From: Littorina saxatilis
Taxonomy: Eukaryota; Mollusca; Gastropoda; Littorinimorpha; Littorinidae
Direction: 5' to 3'
NCBI RefSeq assembly: GCF_037325665.1
Contig: NC_090253.1
Location: 41,517,242 to 41,581,241 of the forward strand
Length of the DNA stretch: 64,000 bases
Under the pieces are notes generated by a model. That model saw only the letters and a program-made list of their open reading frames with translations. It searched no databases and had not been told where the DNA came from. Of the stretch, positions 51,601 to 58,965 are shown in pieces; the stretch's first letter is position 1, and each line of letters begins with the position of its first letter. A program made the translations under genes and the position numbers.

Positions 51601-54335
51601 AGTTTAGCATTGGCGCGTATAGTTGTGTCTGGAATCTTGAATCGTGATACTTCCAGCAGGTGCATGCTGGAGAAAAAGTCTTGAGCCAAGGAAGAGTAAT
51701 GGTAAAGTATAGCTGAATGCAAACACATTTCCAGTTAAATGTTAGCACCCTCATACACCTTTAACTGAATAGGGGTGCTTTTGTCATTTGAGCCTGTGAA
51801 GTGGACAGTTACCGAGTTTCCATCCACTGTGGATGAGGATCTTAAACCTGTCCGTAGAGCAAAATTTGAGCAGGTACTAAGGTTCTCTGTTTGCAGGTTT
51901 GGATCTAATACTCTTCAGACATGGTTCAAATGTCAGACCTTCTCGTCTTGAGATCTGTACTTTTTGCTTATGGGGAACATATTTCTAGTCTGGCCATATA
52001 AGCTTTAGTGTTTGTAGCCATGTCCGGAGCTCAGATGTTGGCAGTTTGTTAGATGTTCCAGCTGGAAATAAGGTCTGAATCAAGGAAGAGTGATAGTAAA
52101 CCCACGGTATAACTGGCTGTTACAAAATGTCCAAGTAAATTGTTAATGTCCCCCCCCCTACACACACACCTACCTGTTTTTATCCTCCACCTGAGAAGGA
52201 ATGACTGGATAATGTTATTGACGTGTGTAAGACAGTGTGGCAATATGTGTGTGTTCAGGTGGTGCAGTACAAGCAGCAGACGCGCCTGGAAGAGAAGAAG
52301 AAACGGGCGCTGGACCTCCACCTCAACTTCATTGTGGACCAGACGGAGAAGTACTCGTCCTGGCTGACGGAGGGTCTGCAGGCAGGATCCATCAGCGGCT
52401 CTCACACCACCTCGCCTGCACATTCCAGTGACGGAGGTTAGTTTGTCCGTTAAACATTTTGATTTTCTGAAAACGTCAGTGCCCCAGCCAAGTAGGTTTT
52501 GTTTAAGTGTCAGTCAAATCGGCACTAACATTTAGGTATCATCAACCACCGCTATGCTCACTGTTAGTCATTTCAGTAGAAATTGAGATTTCAGTATGGC
52601 GTGTTTCAGAGTGATCTTGTAAACCAAAATCCCAAATCTTTAAAACATTGGAAATAAAATCTGCAACTAATCGGACTTACCAGGTTAAAGTTAACTTGAC
52701 CTGGCTTTTTTTACAAATAAGATGTAGATATGATATGCTAAATCTTGATTCACTGTTTGCTATGGCAGATTGAGAAATTGCTGTTAAGAGGGAAGTAAGA
52801 ATCAGATGGTTTTGCCTTTATTGTTGTTGAAAGATGTGTATGGCATTTCGTGCTGTGTTGGGTGCTATCGTCTCGAATACTAACCCCTCAGATCTCTGCT
52901 CTGAGTACAGAGTCACTGATGTACTTAGTAACTGTCTAATACATTTTACACATGTGAAAGTACAAAAAGTCCAGTGTATGATGTGTCGTTGCCTAACATT
53001 GTATGACAAAGAGGATATTTTGTTGAAGTAGTTGGAGGAAAAGAATATATCCGAGGCAGGAACACCTCGATGGCAGTTCGTACTGTGTTGGGTGCTATCG
53101 TCTCGAATACCAACCCTTCAGATCTCTGCTCTGAGTACGGATTCTGTGATGTACTTGGTTTCCATAATCTGATAAATTTTACGTATGTGAAAGTACAAAC
53201 ATTCCAGTATATTATTTGTCGTTGCACGAGGAATTGTTGAAAGTAGATGGAGGAAGAGAATGAATATCAGAGGCAGGAACACCTGTGCTGTGTTGGGTGC
53301 TATCATCTTGAATACCAACCCCTCAGATGACTGCTCTGAGTACTGTTTCATAATGAAGACTTAAATGTCTGTTTCAGATGACTTTTCTCCAAGTGACAGC
53401 TGTGTGAGTGATGATGAGGAAACAATAGAGAAAGAAGAGGAGGAAGCTGGAAACCATGATGTGAGTATTGTTATTTTCCTTCTCTTTTTGACACTTTTTC
53501 TCTACATGCTAAATTTGTGTGTGCTGTTTTGTGTTGACTTTCTCTCATAGTTCTCTTTCTGTCATGTACATACTTTGTCTTGTGTGCATGTGTTGCAAAA
53601 CAGTGCGTACCCGAGGCAAGAGTCACCTGGATGGCTGTGTGTGCTGTGATGGGTGCTATCCGTCTCGGAAATCAACCCGTCAGATCTATGCTCTGAGTAC
53701 TGATTGACTGATGTACTTGGTTACCTTTCTCTGATACATTTTGGTTTTGCATCCGCATATTGAAACAAATATAAATTAGTTGATGCTATAAAAAGCTGAA
53801 ATTGTCAAATCGTGGGAGGAAATTGTGTTAAGAAATCTTCGAGGCAAGAGTCACCTGGATGGCTGTGTGTGCTGTGATGGGTGCTATCCGTCTCGAATAT
53901 CAACCCGTCAGATCTATGCTCCGAGTACTGATTGACTGATGTACTTGGTTACCTTTCTCTGATACATCAAATGACAGCGTCTCAACTCTTGCTGTTTGCC
54001 GCGAAAGAGCCTCGGCAAGGGTAAAGCTTGCGATATGTTGTGTGGGTGAAGAGCAGTGAACTCGTATCCGTTATCCCTAAAAGGGCTTGACAAGGTAAAA
54101 GCTTGCGATACGTTTATGTGTGGGTGAAGACCAGTGACCATTGTTGCAGGATGAAGAGAAGCAAGAGCTGGAGGACCTGCAGAAGGACGGAGACATGCCG
54201 CTGGCGGAACTGCTGAAGACACTACCCCAGGAGGTGCTGGACGCCCCCGCCCCCCTCCCCCCACCGCTGCAAGACATGGAGGAGCCAGACTCGGACCATG
54301 AGCATGAGGAAGGAGAGGAGAAAGGAGAAAAAGTG
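33498..54335 (+). CDS. EP400: E1A-binding protein p400 / Domino, 5' portion (11 coding exons, 815 residues; continues beyond the window)
   Basis: Eleven plus-strand exons join in frame: 33498-33654, 34343-34537, 35831-36603, 36941-37175, 41925-42093, 42347-42488, 43182-43367, 49025-49165, 52259-52436, 53378-53460 and 54150-54335. EP400 is the SNF2-family motor of the TIP60/p400 complex, which exchanges H2A.Z in chromatin. The EP400 N-terminal block occurs around residues 293-345 (QMKEMKAEYFENLTEMFFLQ) and 376-400 (TPVAISTTLPP). The HSA domain starts near residue 587 (AHWDYLLEEMTWLAADF) and continues through exon 8 (KKIASHMAKMVKEFW). An acidic linker (DEETIEKEEEE) follows. The SNF2 ATPase must lie beyond 64000. 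Introns 7-10 and the one after exon 11 house snoRNA-like arrays. Confidence 0.93.
33976..34330. repeat. 23-bp minisatellite in EP400 intron 1
   Basis: About 15 units of GCAATGGTTGATTGTGATTGT with GCATGATT variants, ending just before the exon 2 acceptor. The acceptor's upstream tract is largely made of this repeat. Confidence 0.92.
34343..34537 (+). CDS. EP400: EP400 exon 2
   Basis: Residues 53-117, Ser/Thr/Val/Gln-rich and disordered (VAMAPQTVMVPAQSVPRLL). Phase 1 in and out. Confidence 0.8.
34622..35576 (+). mobile_element. AAAG-tailed retroelement split by a GACCTTG-type element
   Basis: GTTGCAAGCCGCTGGAGCAA on the left and TTAGTGCTTTTGTGAACAAG on the right are adjacent in the copy at 9405. 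The intervening 34653-35449 is a separate element inserted in a T run. Confidence 0.8.
34653..35449 (+). mobile_element. GACCTTG-rich element with terminal hairpins (copy 1)
   Basis: Starts TGACTCGCATGCGAAGC in a T run and ends GGGCTTTGCCCTTATTG. The related 5' end of other copies forms a hairpin GACTCAC/GTGAGTC, and the 3' end has GGGC-TTT-GCCC. The interior has many TCAAGGTCA motifs in both orientations. Copies at 44887-45623 and 61984-62788 are nearly identical. No coding capacity, and the class is not established. Confidence 0.75.
35831..36603 (+). CDS. EP400: EP400 exon 3, N-terminal conserved block
   Basis: Residues 118-375. GGTIHHHGQSP matches human GGTIHHLGPQSP. Near the end, YRKKLVEVKHRQMKEMKAEY and NLTEMFFLQNGLNLMDY match the human segment LIELFFLQHFQGNMMDF. 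An acidic run (DSDEEED) follows. Confidence 0.93.
36941..37175 (+). CDS. EP400: EP400 exon 4
   Basis: Residues 376-453. VKVLTNPGSNVPLATPVAIS matches human VKVVTGKDGQTGTPVAIA. The exon then becomes Ser/Pro-rich. The donor is AAGG|gtaccc, one base over. Confidence 0.88.
37176..39068. other. EP400 intron 4, left part
   Basis: Unique T-rich intron sequence. No exon with paired splice sites and EP400 similarity, and no repeat family recognised. Confidence 0.4.
39069..39998. mobile_element. DNA transposon derivative with CAGCTGCAG ends
   Basis: The inverted ends are CAGCTGCAGATCTGGGAACC at 39069 and its near complement ending at 39998. A second AT-rich block with AAGCCGC motifs at both sides (about 39180-39810) is apparently nested inside. 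The short frames are not recognisable proteins. Confidence 0.6.
39999..41924. other. EP400 intron 4, right part
   Basis: Unique intron sequence. A 68-codon frame opening at 40433 has a GT at its end but no EP400 similarity, so I do not call it an exon. Confidence 0.4.
41925..42093 (+). CDS. EP400: EP400 exon 5
   Basis: Residues 454-509, Thr/Ser/Gln-rich (VVAPTAQTVSAGGTTTTT). The phase fits both neighbours. Additional small exons in the preceding 4.7 kb intron cannot be excluded. Confidence 0.78.
42347..42488 (+). CDS. EP400: EP400 exon 6
   Basis: Residues 510-557 (QSPFKQHKSPSMSPN, SSKEVIVERAKQ). Precedes the HSA region and ends in phase 0. Confidence 0.85.
43182..43367 (+). CDS. EP400: EP400 exon 7, HSA domain start
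   Basis: Residues 558-619. VAELRKEGLWSSKRLPRVQE and AHWDYLLEEMTWLAADF are diagnostic of EP400/Domino. The HSA helix nucleates actin and actin-related proteins in remodelling complexes. Confidence 0.97.
43521..44048 (+). mobile_element. tRNA-derived SINE, family D
   Basis: The head GGTGGCCGAGTGGTAACGC (box A) and GAGTTCGACCC (box B) are followed by a long body with TTTCGGATGAGACGAAAAACC and GTGCACGTTAAAGATCCCAC. The end is GCGCGATATAAGCC and (ATTG)n. It resembles the Ser/Leu-tRNA-headed SINEs common in molluscs. Confidence 0.8.
44263..44394 (+). ncRNA. H/ACA box snoRNA-like repeat, family 1 copy A
   Basis: Two hairpins joined by a hinge. In the 5' hairpin, TTCGAGGC pairs with GTCTCGAA (one G-U), an internal loop AAGAGT / CTATCC forms the pocket, and CACC pairs with GGTG above it. 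The hinge ATATCA fits the H box ANANNA. In the 3' hairpin GTCAGA pairs with TCTGAT, and CTGAGTAC with GTACTTGG. The pocket top is 15 bases from the ACA at 44389-44391, three bases before the repeat's end. These are the defining features of H/ACA guides of rRNA/snRNA pseudouridylation. It lies sense in EP400 intron 7, as expected for an intron-processed snoRNA. Expression is untested. Confidence 0.75.
44491..44623 (+). ncRNA. H/ACA snoRNA-like repeat, family 1 copy B
   Basis: All boxes intact. The upper 3' stem is CCGAGTAC/GTACTTGG, one more Watson-Crick pair than copy A. ACA at 44618-44620. Intron 7. Confidence 0.75.
44887..45623 (+). mobile_element. GACCTTG-rich element with terminal hairpins (copy 2)
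   Basis: The 5' hairpin GACTCAC...GTGAGTC and the 3' hairpin GGGCTTTGCCC, followed by TTCTTG, are intact. It lacks ~55 bases before the 3' end that copies 1 and 3 have. Inserted in a T-rich stretch of EP400 intron 7. Confidence 0.75.
45630..46250. other. EP400 intron 7, no feature seen
   Basis: Unique sequence followed at 46255-46440 by a GC-rich module (CCCCTGGACCCCCTAACGGG) shared with 32580-32680. Confidence 0.45.
46482..46617 (+). ncRNA. H/ACA snoRNA-like repeat, family 1 copy C
   Basis: A 3-base insertion lengthens the 5' apical loop (CTGTTGTGTGTG). The hinge reads TTATCA, losing the first A of the H box. The 3' lower stem has GTCGGA facing TCTGAT, so a G-U pair stands where others have A-U. 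ACA at 46612-46614. Possibly a weakened copy. Confidence 0.65.
46724..46856 (+). ncRNA. H/ACA snoRNA-like repeat, family 1 copy D
   Basis: All stems and boxes intact, close to copy B. ACA at 46851-46853. A pseudo-copy of the EP400 exon 8 acceptor follows 30 bases downstream. Confidence 0.75.
46886..46935 (+). pseudogene. Pseudo-exon: copied EP400 exon 8 acceptor and start
   Basis: GAGAGAATAATGAAGT, then CTGCAG followed by GTAGCATGGTAAACAAC, parallels GAGAGAATAATGCAGT, TTGCAG and GTGGCGCGTATGGTGAACAAC at the true exon 8. The reading frame is not kept. Confidence 0.6.
47192..47321 (+). ncRNA. H/ACA snoRNA-like repeat, family 1 copy E (short-arm subfamily)
   Basis: This subfamily has GGATTGCTG in the 5' arm, CTACTCCGAG in the 3' arm, and a 3' strand shortened by three bases (GGTTAAACTCTGAT). 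ACA at 47316-47318. The pocket-to-ACA distance becomes 12, below the usual 14-16, so guide function may differ or be lost. Confidence 0.65.
47388..47455 (+). pseudogene. Pseudo-exon: copied EP400 exon 8 start
   Basis: GACTGCAG is followed by GTAGCAAGCATAATGAACAA and CTACTTTCGGG, matching exon 8 GTGGCGCGTATGGTGAACAA and CTACTTCAAGG. It is the clearest of the five copies. Confidence 0.7.
47710..47839 (+). ncRNA. H/ACA snoRNA-like repeat, family 1 copy F
   Basis: Short-arm subfamily (GGTTATACTCTGAT). ACA at 47834-47836. Removing the piggyBac element that follows puts this copy ~113 bases upstream of the real exon 8, which is the layout the duplicated modules share. Confidence 0.7.
47871..48942 (-). 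mobile_element. piggyBac-type DNA transposon, internally reduced
   Basis: TTAA stands at both borders (47867-47870 and 48943-48946), with inverted ends CTCTTTCTATACT and AGTATAGAAAGAG. TTAA duplication is the signature of piggyBac. The 1.07 kb length is too short for a full transposase. It separates snoRNA copy F from EP400 exon 8. Confidence 0.85.
48190..48720 (-). CDS. Truncated piggyBac-encoded protein, N-terminal part
   Basis: A 176-codon frame with an acidic N-terminal region (VSDLEESDVEDDTDNDSD) and then a segment DFLRFLMKDWHQDFSYFP. Acidic N-termini are usual in piggyBac transposases. The catalytic DDE region is absent, so transposase activity is not expected. Confidence 0.5.
   Translation of the reverse strand: MADPSSAGHSLDKMATPTASSGNRGVNNPRFTLQETIELLTTEVSDLEESDVEDDTDNDSDYSGETEVGSEGETESASGGESGRDEEARSGGEGEETFAGVGAGMGASDENNDDFLRFLMKDWHQDFSYFPTLPPYTGRSGLHVDHIMCDQIFRTCSQCLHDHQMENQLVFVMFLC
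49025..49165 (+). CDS. EP400: EP400 exon 8, HSA domain continued
   Basis: Residues 620-666, a charged helix (VARMVNNYFKEQEQKE) ending FWTNIEK, matching human CFWSNIEQ. Its acceptor and first bases are copied as pseudo-exons at five places in nearby introns. Confidence 0.95.
49701..49835 (+). ncRNA. H/ACA snoRNA-like repeat, family 2 copy 1
   Basis: 5' hairpin: GTGGACAG pairs with CTGTCCGC (one G-U), with a pocket TTACCGAG / TCTTAAAC and the upper hairpin CATCCA-CTG-TGGATG. H box AGAGAA. The pocket top is 16 bases from the H box, within the usual 14-16. The 3' hairpin is weaker and ends ACA (49830-49832) plus three bases. It lies sense in EP400 intron 8. Confidence 0.6.
50008..50142 (+). ncRNA. 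H/ACA snoRNA-like repeat, family 2 copy 2
   Basis: The upper stem is CATTCA-CTG-TGAATG, keeping pairing by a C-G to U-A double change relative to copy 1. H box AGAGCA. The 3' lower stem TTTGAG/TTCAAA leads to ACA at 50137-50139, with the upper 3' stem AGGTT/GATCT 14 bases above it. Confidence 0.65.
50420..50554 (+). ncRNA. H/ACA snoRNA-like repeat, family 2 copy 3
   Basis: Upper stem CATTCA-CTG-TGGATG (U-G intermediate). H box AGAGCA, ACA at 50549-50551. Nearly identical to copy 5, which lies exactly 725 bases away. Confidence 0.65.
50733..50867 (+). ncRNA. H/ACA snoRNA-like repeat, family 2 copy 4
   Basis: Upper stem CATCTG-CTG-TGGATG (two wobble pairs). H box AGAGCA, ACA at 50862-50864. 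Confidence 0.65.
51145..51279 (+). ncRNA. H/ACA snoRNA-like repeat, family 2 copy 5
   Basis: Same stem variant as copy 3. H box AGAGCA, ACA at 51274-51276. Product of the 725-base tandem duplication. Confidence 0.65.
51458..51592 (+). ncRNA. H/ACA snoRNA-like repeat, family 2 copy 6
   Basis: The lower 5' stem is ATGGACAG/CTGTCCGT, where the closing pair is A-U rather than the G-C of copy 1. H box AGAGTA still fits ANANNA. ACA at 51587-51589. Confidence 0.65.
51794..51924 (+). ncRNA. H/ACA snoRNA-like repeat, family 2 copy 7
   Basis: Lower stem GTGGACAG/CTGTCCGT (G-U closing pair). H box AGAGCA. A four-base loss in the 3' arm (TACTCTTCAG). ACA at 51919-51921. Confidence 0.6.
52259..52436 (+). 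CDS. EP400: EP400 exon 9
   Basis: Residues 667-725. VVQYKQQTRLEEKKKRALDL matches the human VVEIKLRVELEEKRKKALNL region, then LNFIVDQTEKYSSWL as in other animal p400 proteins. Confidence 0.95.
52830..52946 (+). ncRNA. Degraded family 1 snoRNA-like copy (G1)
   Basis: The 5' strand of the first hairpin is lost, so that stem cannot form. The hinge ATACTA and the 3' hairpin remain. The 3' upper stem CTGAGTAC/GTACTTAG has U-A where copy A has U-G. ACA at 52941-52943. EP400 intron 9. Confidence 0.45.
53050..53179 (+). ncRNA. Degraded family 1 snoRNA-like copy (G2)
   Basis: Hinge ATACCA intact, but the terminal box reads AAA (GATAAA) instead of ACA, so it is probably not processed. EP400 intron 9. 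Confidence 0.4.
53267..53345 (+). ncRNA. Truncated family 1 snoRNA-like copy (G3)
   Basis: Retains GGTGCTAT, hinge ATACCA and CTGCTCTGAGTAC, then diverges. No 3' end. It lies just before the exon 10 acceptor. Confidence 0.4.
53378..53460 (+). CDS. EP400: EP400 exon 10, acidic linker
   Basis: Residues 726-753. SDDEETIEKEEEEAGNHD resembles human DDEEETIEEEEANEG. Donor GAT|gtgagt, phase 0. Confidence 0.92.
53610..53741 (+). ncRNA. H/ACA snoRNA-like repeat, family 1 copy H
   Basis: The 5' lower stem is CCGAG/CTCGG where other copies have TCGAG/CTCGA: a compensatory U-A to C-G exchange. Hinge AAATCA fits the H box. ACA at 53736-53738. EP400 intron 10. Confidence 0.75.
53837..53969 (+). ncRNA. 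H/ACA snoRNA-like repeat, family 1 copy I
   Basis: All stems and boxes intact. ACA at 53964-53966. EP400 intron 10, ~180 bases before exon 11. Confidence 0.75.
54150..54335 (+). CDS. EP400: EP400 exon 11
   Basis: Residues 754-815. ELEDLQKDGDMPLAELLK resembles human ELSNLAKEAELPLLDLMK. An acidic stretch (DSDHEHEEGEEKGEK) follows. Donor GTG|gtgagt, phase 0. No later exon is recognised up to 64000. Confidence 0.92.
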
Positions 54336-54546
54336 GTGAGTGGGTCTGTCTCGAGCAGTCTGTCATCAGCCGCTTTATGGACAACAATGAAGCTGATCAG
54401 TTGTGGAGAGACTGGTGCCTCATGGTAGTTCTTGTCAACAGGTTATGGTTTCCCCGCTGGAAGTGTACGGAGATGACTGCAGATTAACCATGTTCGGCAG
54501 CCAGTCTCTTCAACAATGCTTCATGCGCATGCCTAGCACAGTCATT

Positions 54547-55230
54547 CAGACCTGTTTACTCTTACGGAATGGGCGGAAGTTTTACGGATTTAAGATCGTT
54601 TTTCCGCTTGTCCGCGCACTGCTTGAAGTCTTCCGCAATTTGGCGCGATTTTGAGAAAAAAATATTTGTGATGTTTTCGGTAAAAAGTCGCGATAGTTTT
54701 CTCAGTATTAAGACGTCTTTCGTCAATTTCCTGTTAGAACCGTGTGTCTTCTTCCGGTACTTTGGTTACACGTGTTGCCAGTTGGTGTCTTTTTGCAAAA
54801 TGCCTCCAACGAAAAGAAAGGAACAACACCGACACCGACACGAAACTGACGATGAAGAGCGCGACTAATGCGTGTGGGGCAAAGAAGAAGAGAATCTATT
54901 ATCAGAAGTGGAAAGAAGATTACTCAAAGAAGTGACGGACTTGACGGTTTCCAAGAAATTTGGACCAAGCCATTCTTACTGCACGCTGTGTGACAGTCAT
55001 TTCTCGATCACTCATGGTGGGAAGAATGATTGTGAACGGCACGTACAGTCCATCAGTTTATCATTTCTGGGCACACAGCAAATTTAATTATGAAAAAAAA
55101 GTGTTTTATTGCTTTAGAGCGAGTTTGTGGCTTTAAAAAAAATCTTCCGCATGAAGTGGAAAATCTTCCTCATTTTCCTCATTTTCCTTCAAATCTTCCT
55201 CATGGGTCAATGTAAGGGTAAACAGGTCTG
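54547..55230 (+). mobile_element. DNA transposon derivative with zinc-finger-like remnant
   Basis: Inverted ends CAGACCTGTTTAC and GTAAACAGGTCTG are flanked by GTCATT at 54541-54546 and 55231-55236. The interior encodes MPPTKRKEQHRHRHE, and in another frame KFGPSHSYCTLCDSHF followed by H residues, resembling the N-terminal zinc finger of transposase-derived proteins. No catalytic domain. Confidence 0.65.
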
Positions 55231-55550
55231 GTCATTACTCCTGTTCGTGTTTTATTTTAATGTATACAGCTGGTATGAGTGTTCTAAATAAATGGTCTGT
55301 GGCTTGAATTGGCTGAGTGTCTCTTAACTCTTAATGTCCTATACCGCGCCGTTCCGCTTGTCGCTGACGATCCTGATCCGCTTGAAACCGCGCGCGTACC
55401 TGTAGCTAAGGATAAAGGGGAATAACCCGGAAATACAGCTCTTCACGAAGAAAACCGCGAGTGGTGCTCGTTTGTCAACAACCGCTGACAGTTGGTGATT
55501 TTTGTCTCAGTTTTTTTTTTACCCTTTCTATTTTTCCTGACCGATTTTAG

Positions 55551-55868
55551 TTGAGTTTTTTGCGAGAGAATGTTTGGATCAAAATGGCTGACTTGGATTG
55601 TTCATCTTCATCATCTTCATCATCTTTTCATGGATTCGATCGCGCTGACATTCGGAACTTCGGCAACCCTGCTGATGTGTTAGGCCTAGCAGATTCAGGT
55701 CAAAGTGACATTTCTGTGTCAAGTGTGCACACTGCCGATTTATCTGACTTTTCATCCGGAATTTCGGACATTCCATTGAGTAGCAGCGACGATGACATTG
55801 ACATCTGTGAACCCTTCAGTTGTGTTGCTTTGTCAAAAGTTAGACACAGTCAACTAGTTTTGCTCTGA
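55551..55868 (+). other. Open frame of unknown origin
   Basis: 105 codons with a Ser-rich start (a TCATCT microsatellite) and an acidic DSGQSDISVSS / SSSDDDIDI region. The composition resembles N-termini of transposon-encoded proteins. It is in EP400 orientation but has no matching splice signals, so I do not assign it to EP400. Confidence 0.3.
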
Positions 55869-56235
55869 GTGAACAGTGCAGCTGGCCTCAATTAGCCGGT
55901 GACACCTCTCTGGCCACAGCACCAAACAGTACATGGCTGGGGAGAGAGAGAGAGAGGGGGGTGGGGGGGTGGGGGGTAGCTGGCTAAACTCAGTGGGGTG
56001 TCCGGTGTCACTGAAGTCAGCAGGAAGAGCATTGGAGAGAAATAGAGAGGTGTACTCTTCCAAACAATTTCCAAAGATCAGTTGTAGGGCTTAGGGTAGT
56101 CAGTGAGGGAGAGTGAGAGCGGTTTGTGTACAGTCCGACTGAAGAGTGAAAAGTCACTGCCACAAGATCGGCATGCAGTCAATAAAGCCAGACAAGAAGA
56201 ATGATTATGACATGCGGCTCCATCTGCTGGGTTTT

Positions 56236-56855
56236 TTGAGTCACTTGAGAAAAAGTGACTCTATGTAATCGGTCAGTGTTAGTCTGTCCGGCCGTAGACA
56301 CCACCTTAACGTTGGACTTTTCTCGGAAACTATCAAAGCGATCGGGCTCATATTTTGTTTAGTCGTGACCTCCAATGACCTCTACACTTTAACGATGGTT
56401 TCGTTGACCTTTGACCTTTTTCAAGGTCACAGGTCAGCGTCAAAGGAAAAATTAGACATTTTATATCTTTGACAAAGTTCATCGGATGTGATTGAAACTT
56501 TGTAGGATTATTCTTTACATCAAAGTATTTACATCTGTAGCCTTTTACGAACGTTATCAGAAAAACAAGGGAGATAACTAGCCTTTTCTGTTCGGCAACA
56601 CACAACTTAACGTTGGGCTTTTCTCGGAAACTATAAAAGTGACCGGGCTCAAATTTTATGTGAACGTGACTCCCAGTGACCTCTACACTTTGACGTCTGC
56701 TTTGGTGACCTTTGACCTTTTTCAAGGTCACAGGTATGTCTTGAATTCTTCAGGTATGCATTGTGTTGTGAATAGCAATTTCTTCCTGTCCATCTGATGC
56801 CTCATATAATATTCAGAACTGCGAAAGTGACTCGATCGAGCGTTTGCTCTTCTTG
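56236..56855 (+). mobile_element. Older relative of the GACCTTG-type elements
   Basis: The 5' hairpin is GAGTCAC...GTGACTC and the 3' hairpin GAGC-GTT-TGCTC followed by TTCTTG. Both ends show the same structure as 44887-45623 with different bases. The interior repeats GACCTTTGACCTTTTTCAAG twice. Confidence 0.6.
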
Positions 56856-57519
56856 TTTTTATTCAAACTGGTTTTCAACGCTTATTCTCACAAAGCATCT
56901 GCACACCTGCCTCTGCGCTGTGTTTGTGTGGCTGCTTTCGTATGATGTCAGTGCATGGTGAGTGCGTTCACTGCCTTGTCACCACTTCCCCACCTTTTTC
57001 AGAATGTTTTCTTGGAGTTGGATAATTCTCCTTACTCCTCGCCCCCTCCTTACTCCTCGCCCCCTCCTAACTTCACTTCATACTTTATTGCGTGCCGACT
57101 GACCAGTCGGTGTGGCGTCCGTGTAGAGAAGAAGGGAATAAGGTTACACAATGCGCTAGTGTGAGACGCCAAGTTTCGTGTTTCGAGTTGCTGTAGTAAA
57201 TATATGAGTAAACTTTGTCTTTGGGACTGACTTTCTGTTGTGTGCTATCCGTCTTTCGACTTACGTAAGAGAAATCCCATTTCGAGCTCAGGGTACTTTG
57301 TACACATAGATAAAGAGGGATAATTCCGGACCAGAATTTCTTTGTGTGCCAAGCGAATTTTTGACTTAACCGTTTGTGAGTTAGCTGGATTTGCCTGTAG
57401 CTTTGAAGGTGATGCTGATCAATGAGTGATTGTGTACATTGCGAGAGAAAGTCAATGCGAACTGTCTCACTTGAGGATATTTTTTCTCAGAAACTGTTCT
57501 CAAAAAGTTCTCCCCCATG

Positions 57520-58600
57520 TTTACATAAACACTGTTGTGGTTGTGTGTGTGTGTGTGTTGGTGTTTTTTTTAATTTTATTTATCTTTATTTTATTTCCCT
57601 TTTGTAACTGGACAAGTTGGCGGAACAAAAAAAAAAACAACTAAATAAACGTGGAGTTAAAATGTTAAACTGGTGTGGGCTACCCCGTCCTTATGTGCAT
57701 TGTCCAAAGTTCTCACTCGTCTCACTCTGGTGTTGTAAAAATTCTCTCTTATATCTTTTGCATGAAATTTTATCTTTGTTCGTCTTCACTTTTCTAAATG
57801 TTGTGTGTAATAAACAGATTGCAAAGGAAGTTGCAACTGGCAAGCACAACAAAAACCTGGAGAATTCGCAAACTTTGGAGCATTTTCGTAATCAACATCT
57901 GACGCCCGCTTGCGCCTAAAATCCTGACAAAATTTTAAAAGCAAATAAAGCGTCCATGCGAAAAGGCTTACAATATATGTGACAGTTGAAAGAAGTCAGT
58001 AGAAGTGCAGGTTTACATAAACACTGTTGTGTGTGTGTGTGTTTTTTTTTATTTTTATGAATGTGACAGTTGATATTTGACAGTTAAAACAAGTCAGTAG
58101 AAGTGCAGGTTTACACATAAACACTGTTGTGTGTGTGTGTGTGTGTGGTTTTTTTGTTTTTTGTTTTTTGTTTTTTTGTTGAATGTGACAGTTGATATGT
58201 GACAGTTGAAACAAGTGGGGAAAAAAGTGCATAAACACTGTCGTGTATGTGTGTGTGTGGTTTTTTTTTTTATTTATTTTTTTTATGTTTTTTTTTATGA
58301 ATGTGACAGTTGATATTTGACAGTTGATATTTGACAGTTAAAACAAGTCAGTAGAAGTGCAGGTTTACACATAAACACTGTTGTGTGTGTGTGTGTTTTT
58401 GTGTTTTTTTTTGTTTTTGTTTTGTTTTGTTTTGAATGTGACAGTTGATATGTGACAGTTAAAACAAGTGGAAAAAAAAGTGCATAAACACTGTCGTGTG
58501 TGTGTGTGTGTGGTTTTTTTGTTTTTTTTTTGTTTTGAATGTGACAGTTGATATGTGACAGTTGAAACAAGTGAGTAAAAGTGCAGGTTTACATAAACAA
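57520..58600. repeat. ~110-150 bp tandem repeat with (GT)n and poly-T
   Basis: Units combine GTGACAGTTGATATGTGACA, GTTGAAACAAGT, GTGCAGGTTTACATAAACAC and a GT microsatellite, about six times. No stable paired-hairpin architecture like that of the snoRNA families was seen. Confidence 0.85.
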
Positions 58601-58965
58601 TGGAATGTTCTGTTTGTTTGTCATGAATACAAAGAATGAAACACCTTGGTTTGGTTTTGACTCTTTATTTTTAAACTGTCACCTGTAATTAATATACTTA
58701 ACGGCTTTTTACAACTACGGTTAATCTTCAAAAATGTCTAAACTTCCAATTAACATAATCAGCATTCATATTTGAACATCTAAAAAAAAATTGGATTAAA
58801 ACCATTCACAAACAAAAAAGAAATGATTTATTTACTGAACCACCTCTGTTTTACACAATTTAGTCAGAAAATAACAGGATCAGGGAAGAGAAAGCTTCAA
58901 AGTCTTATAGGACACTTAGAGTTAAAACAATTTTTTTCTCGGAGAAACTTCTAAATTTTGTAAAA

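Noticed and set aside
57820-57919. Possible later EP400 exon (frame IAKEVATGKHNKNLE after an AG)
   Set aside because: Ends in a stop after a few dozen codons, has no EP400 similarity, and lies next to a simple-repeat tract.
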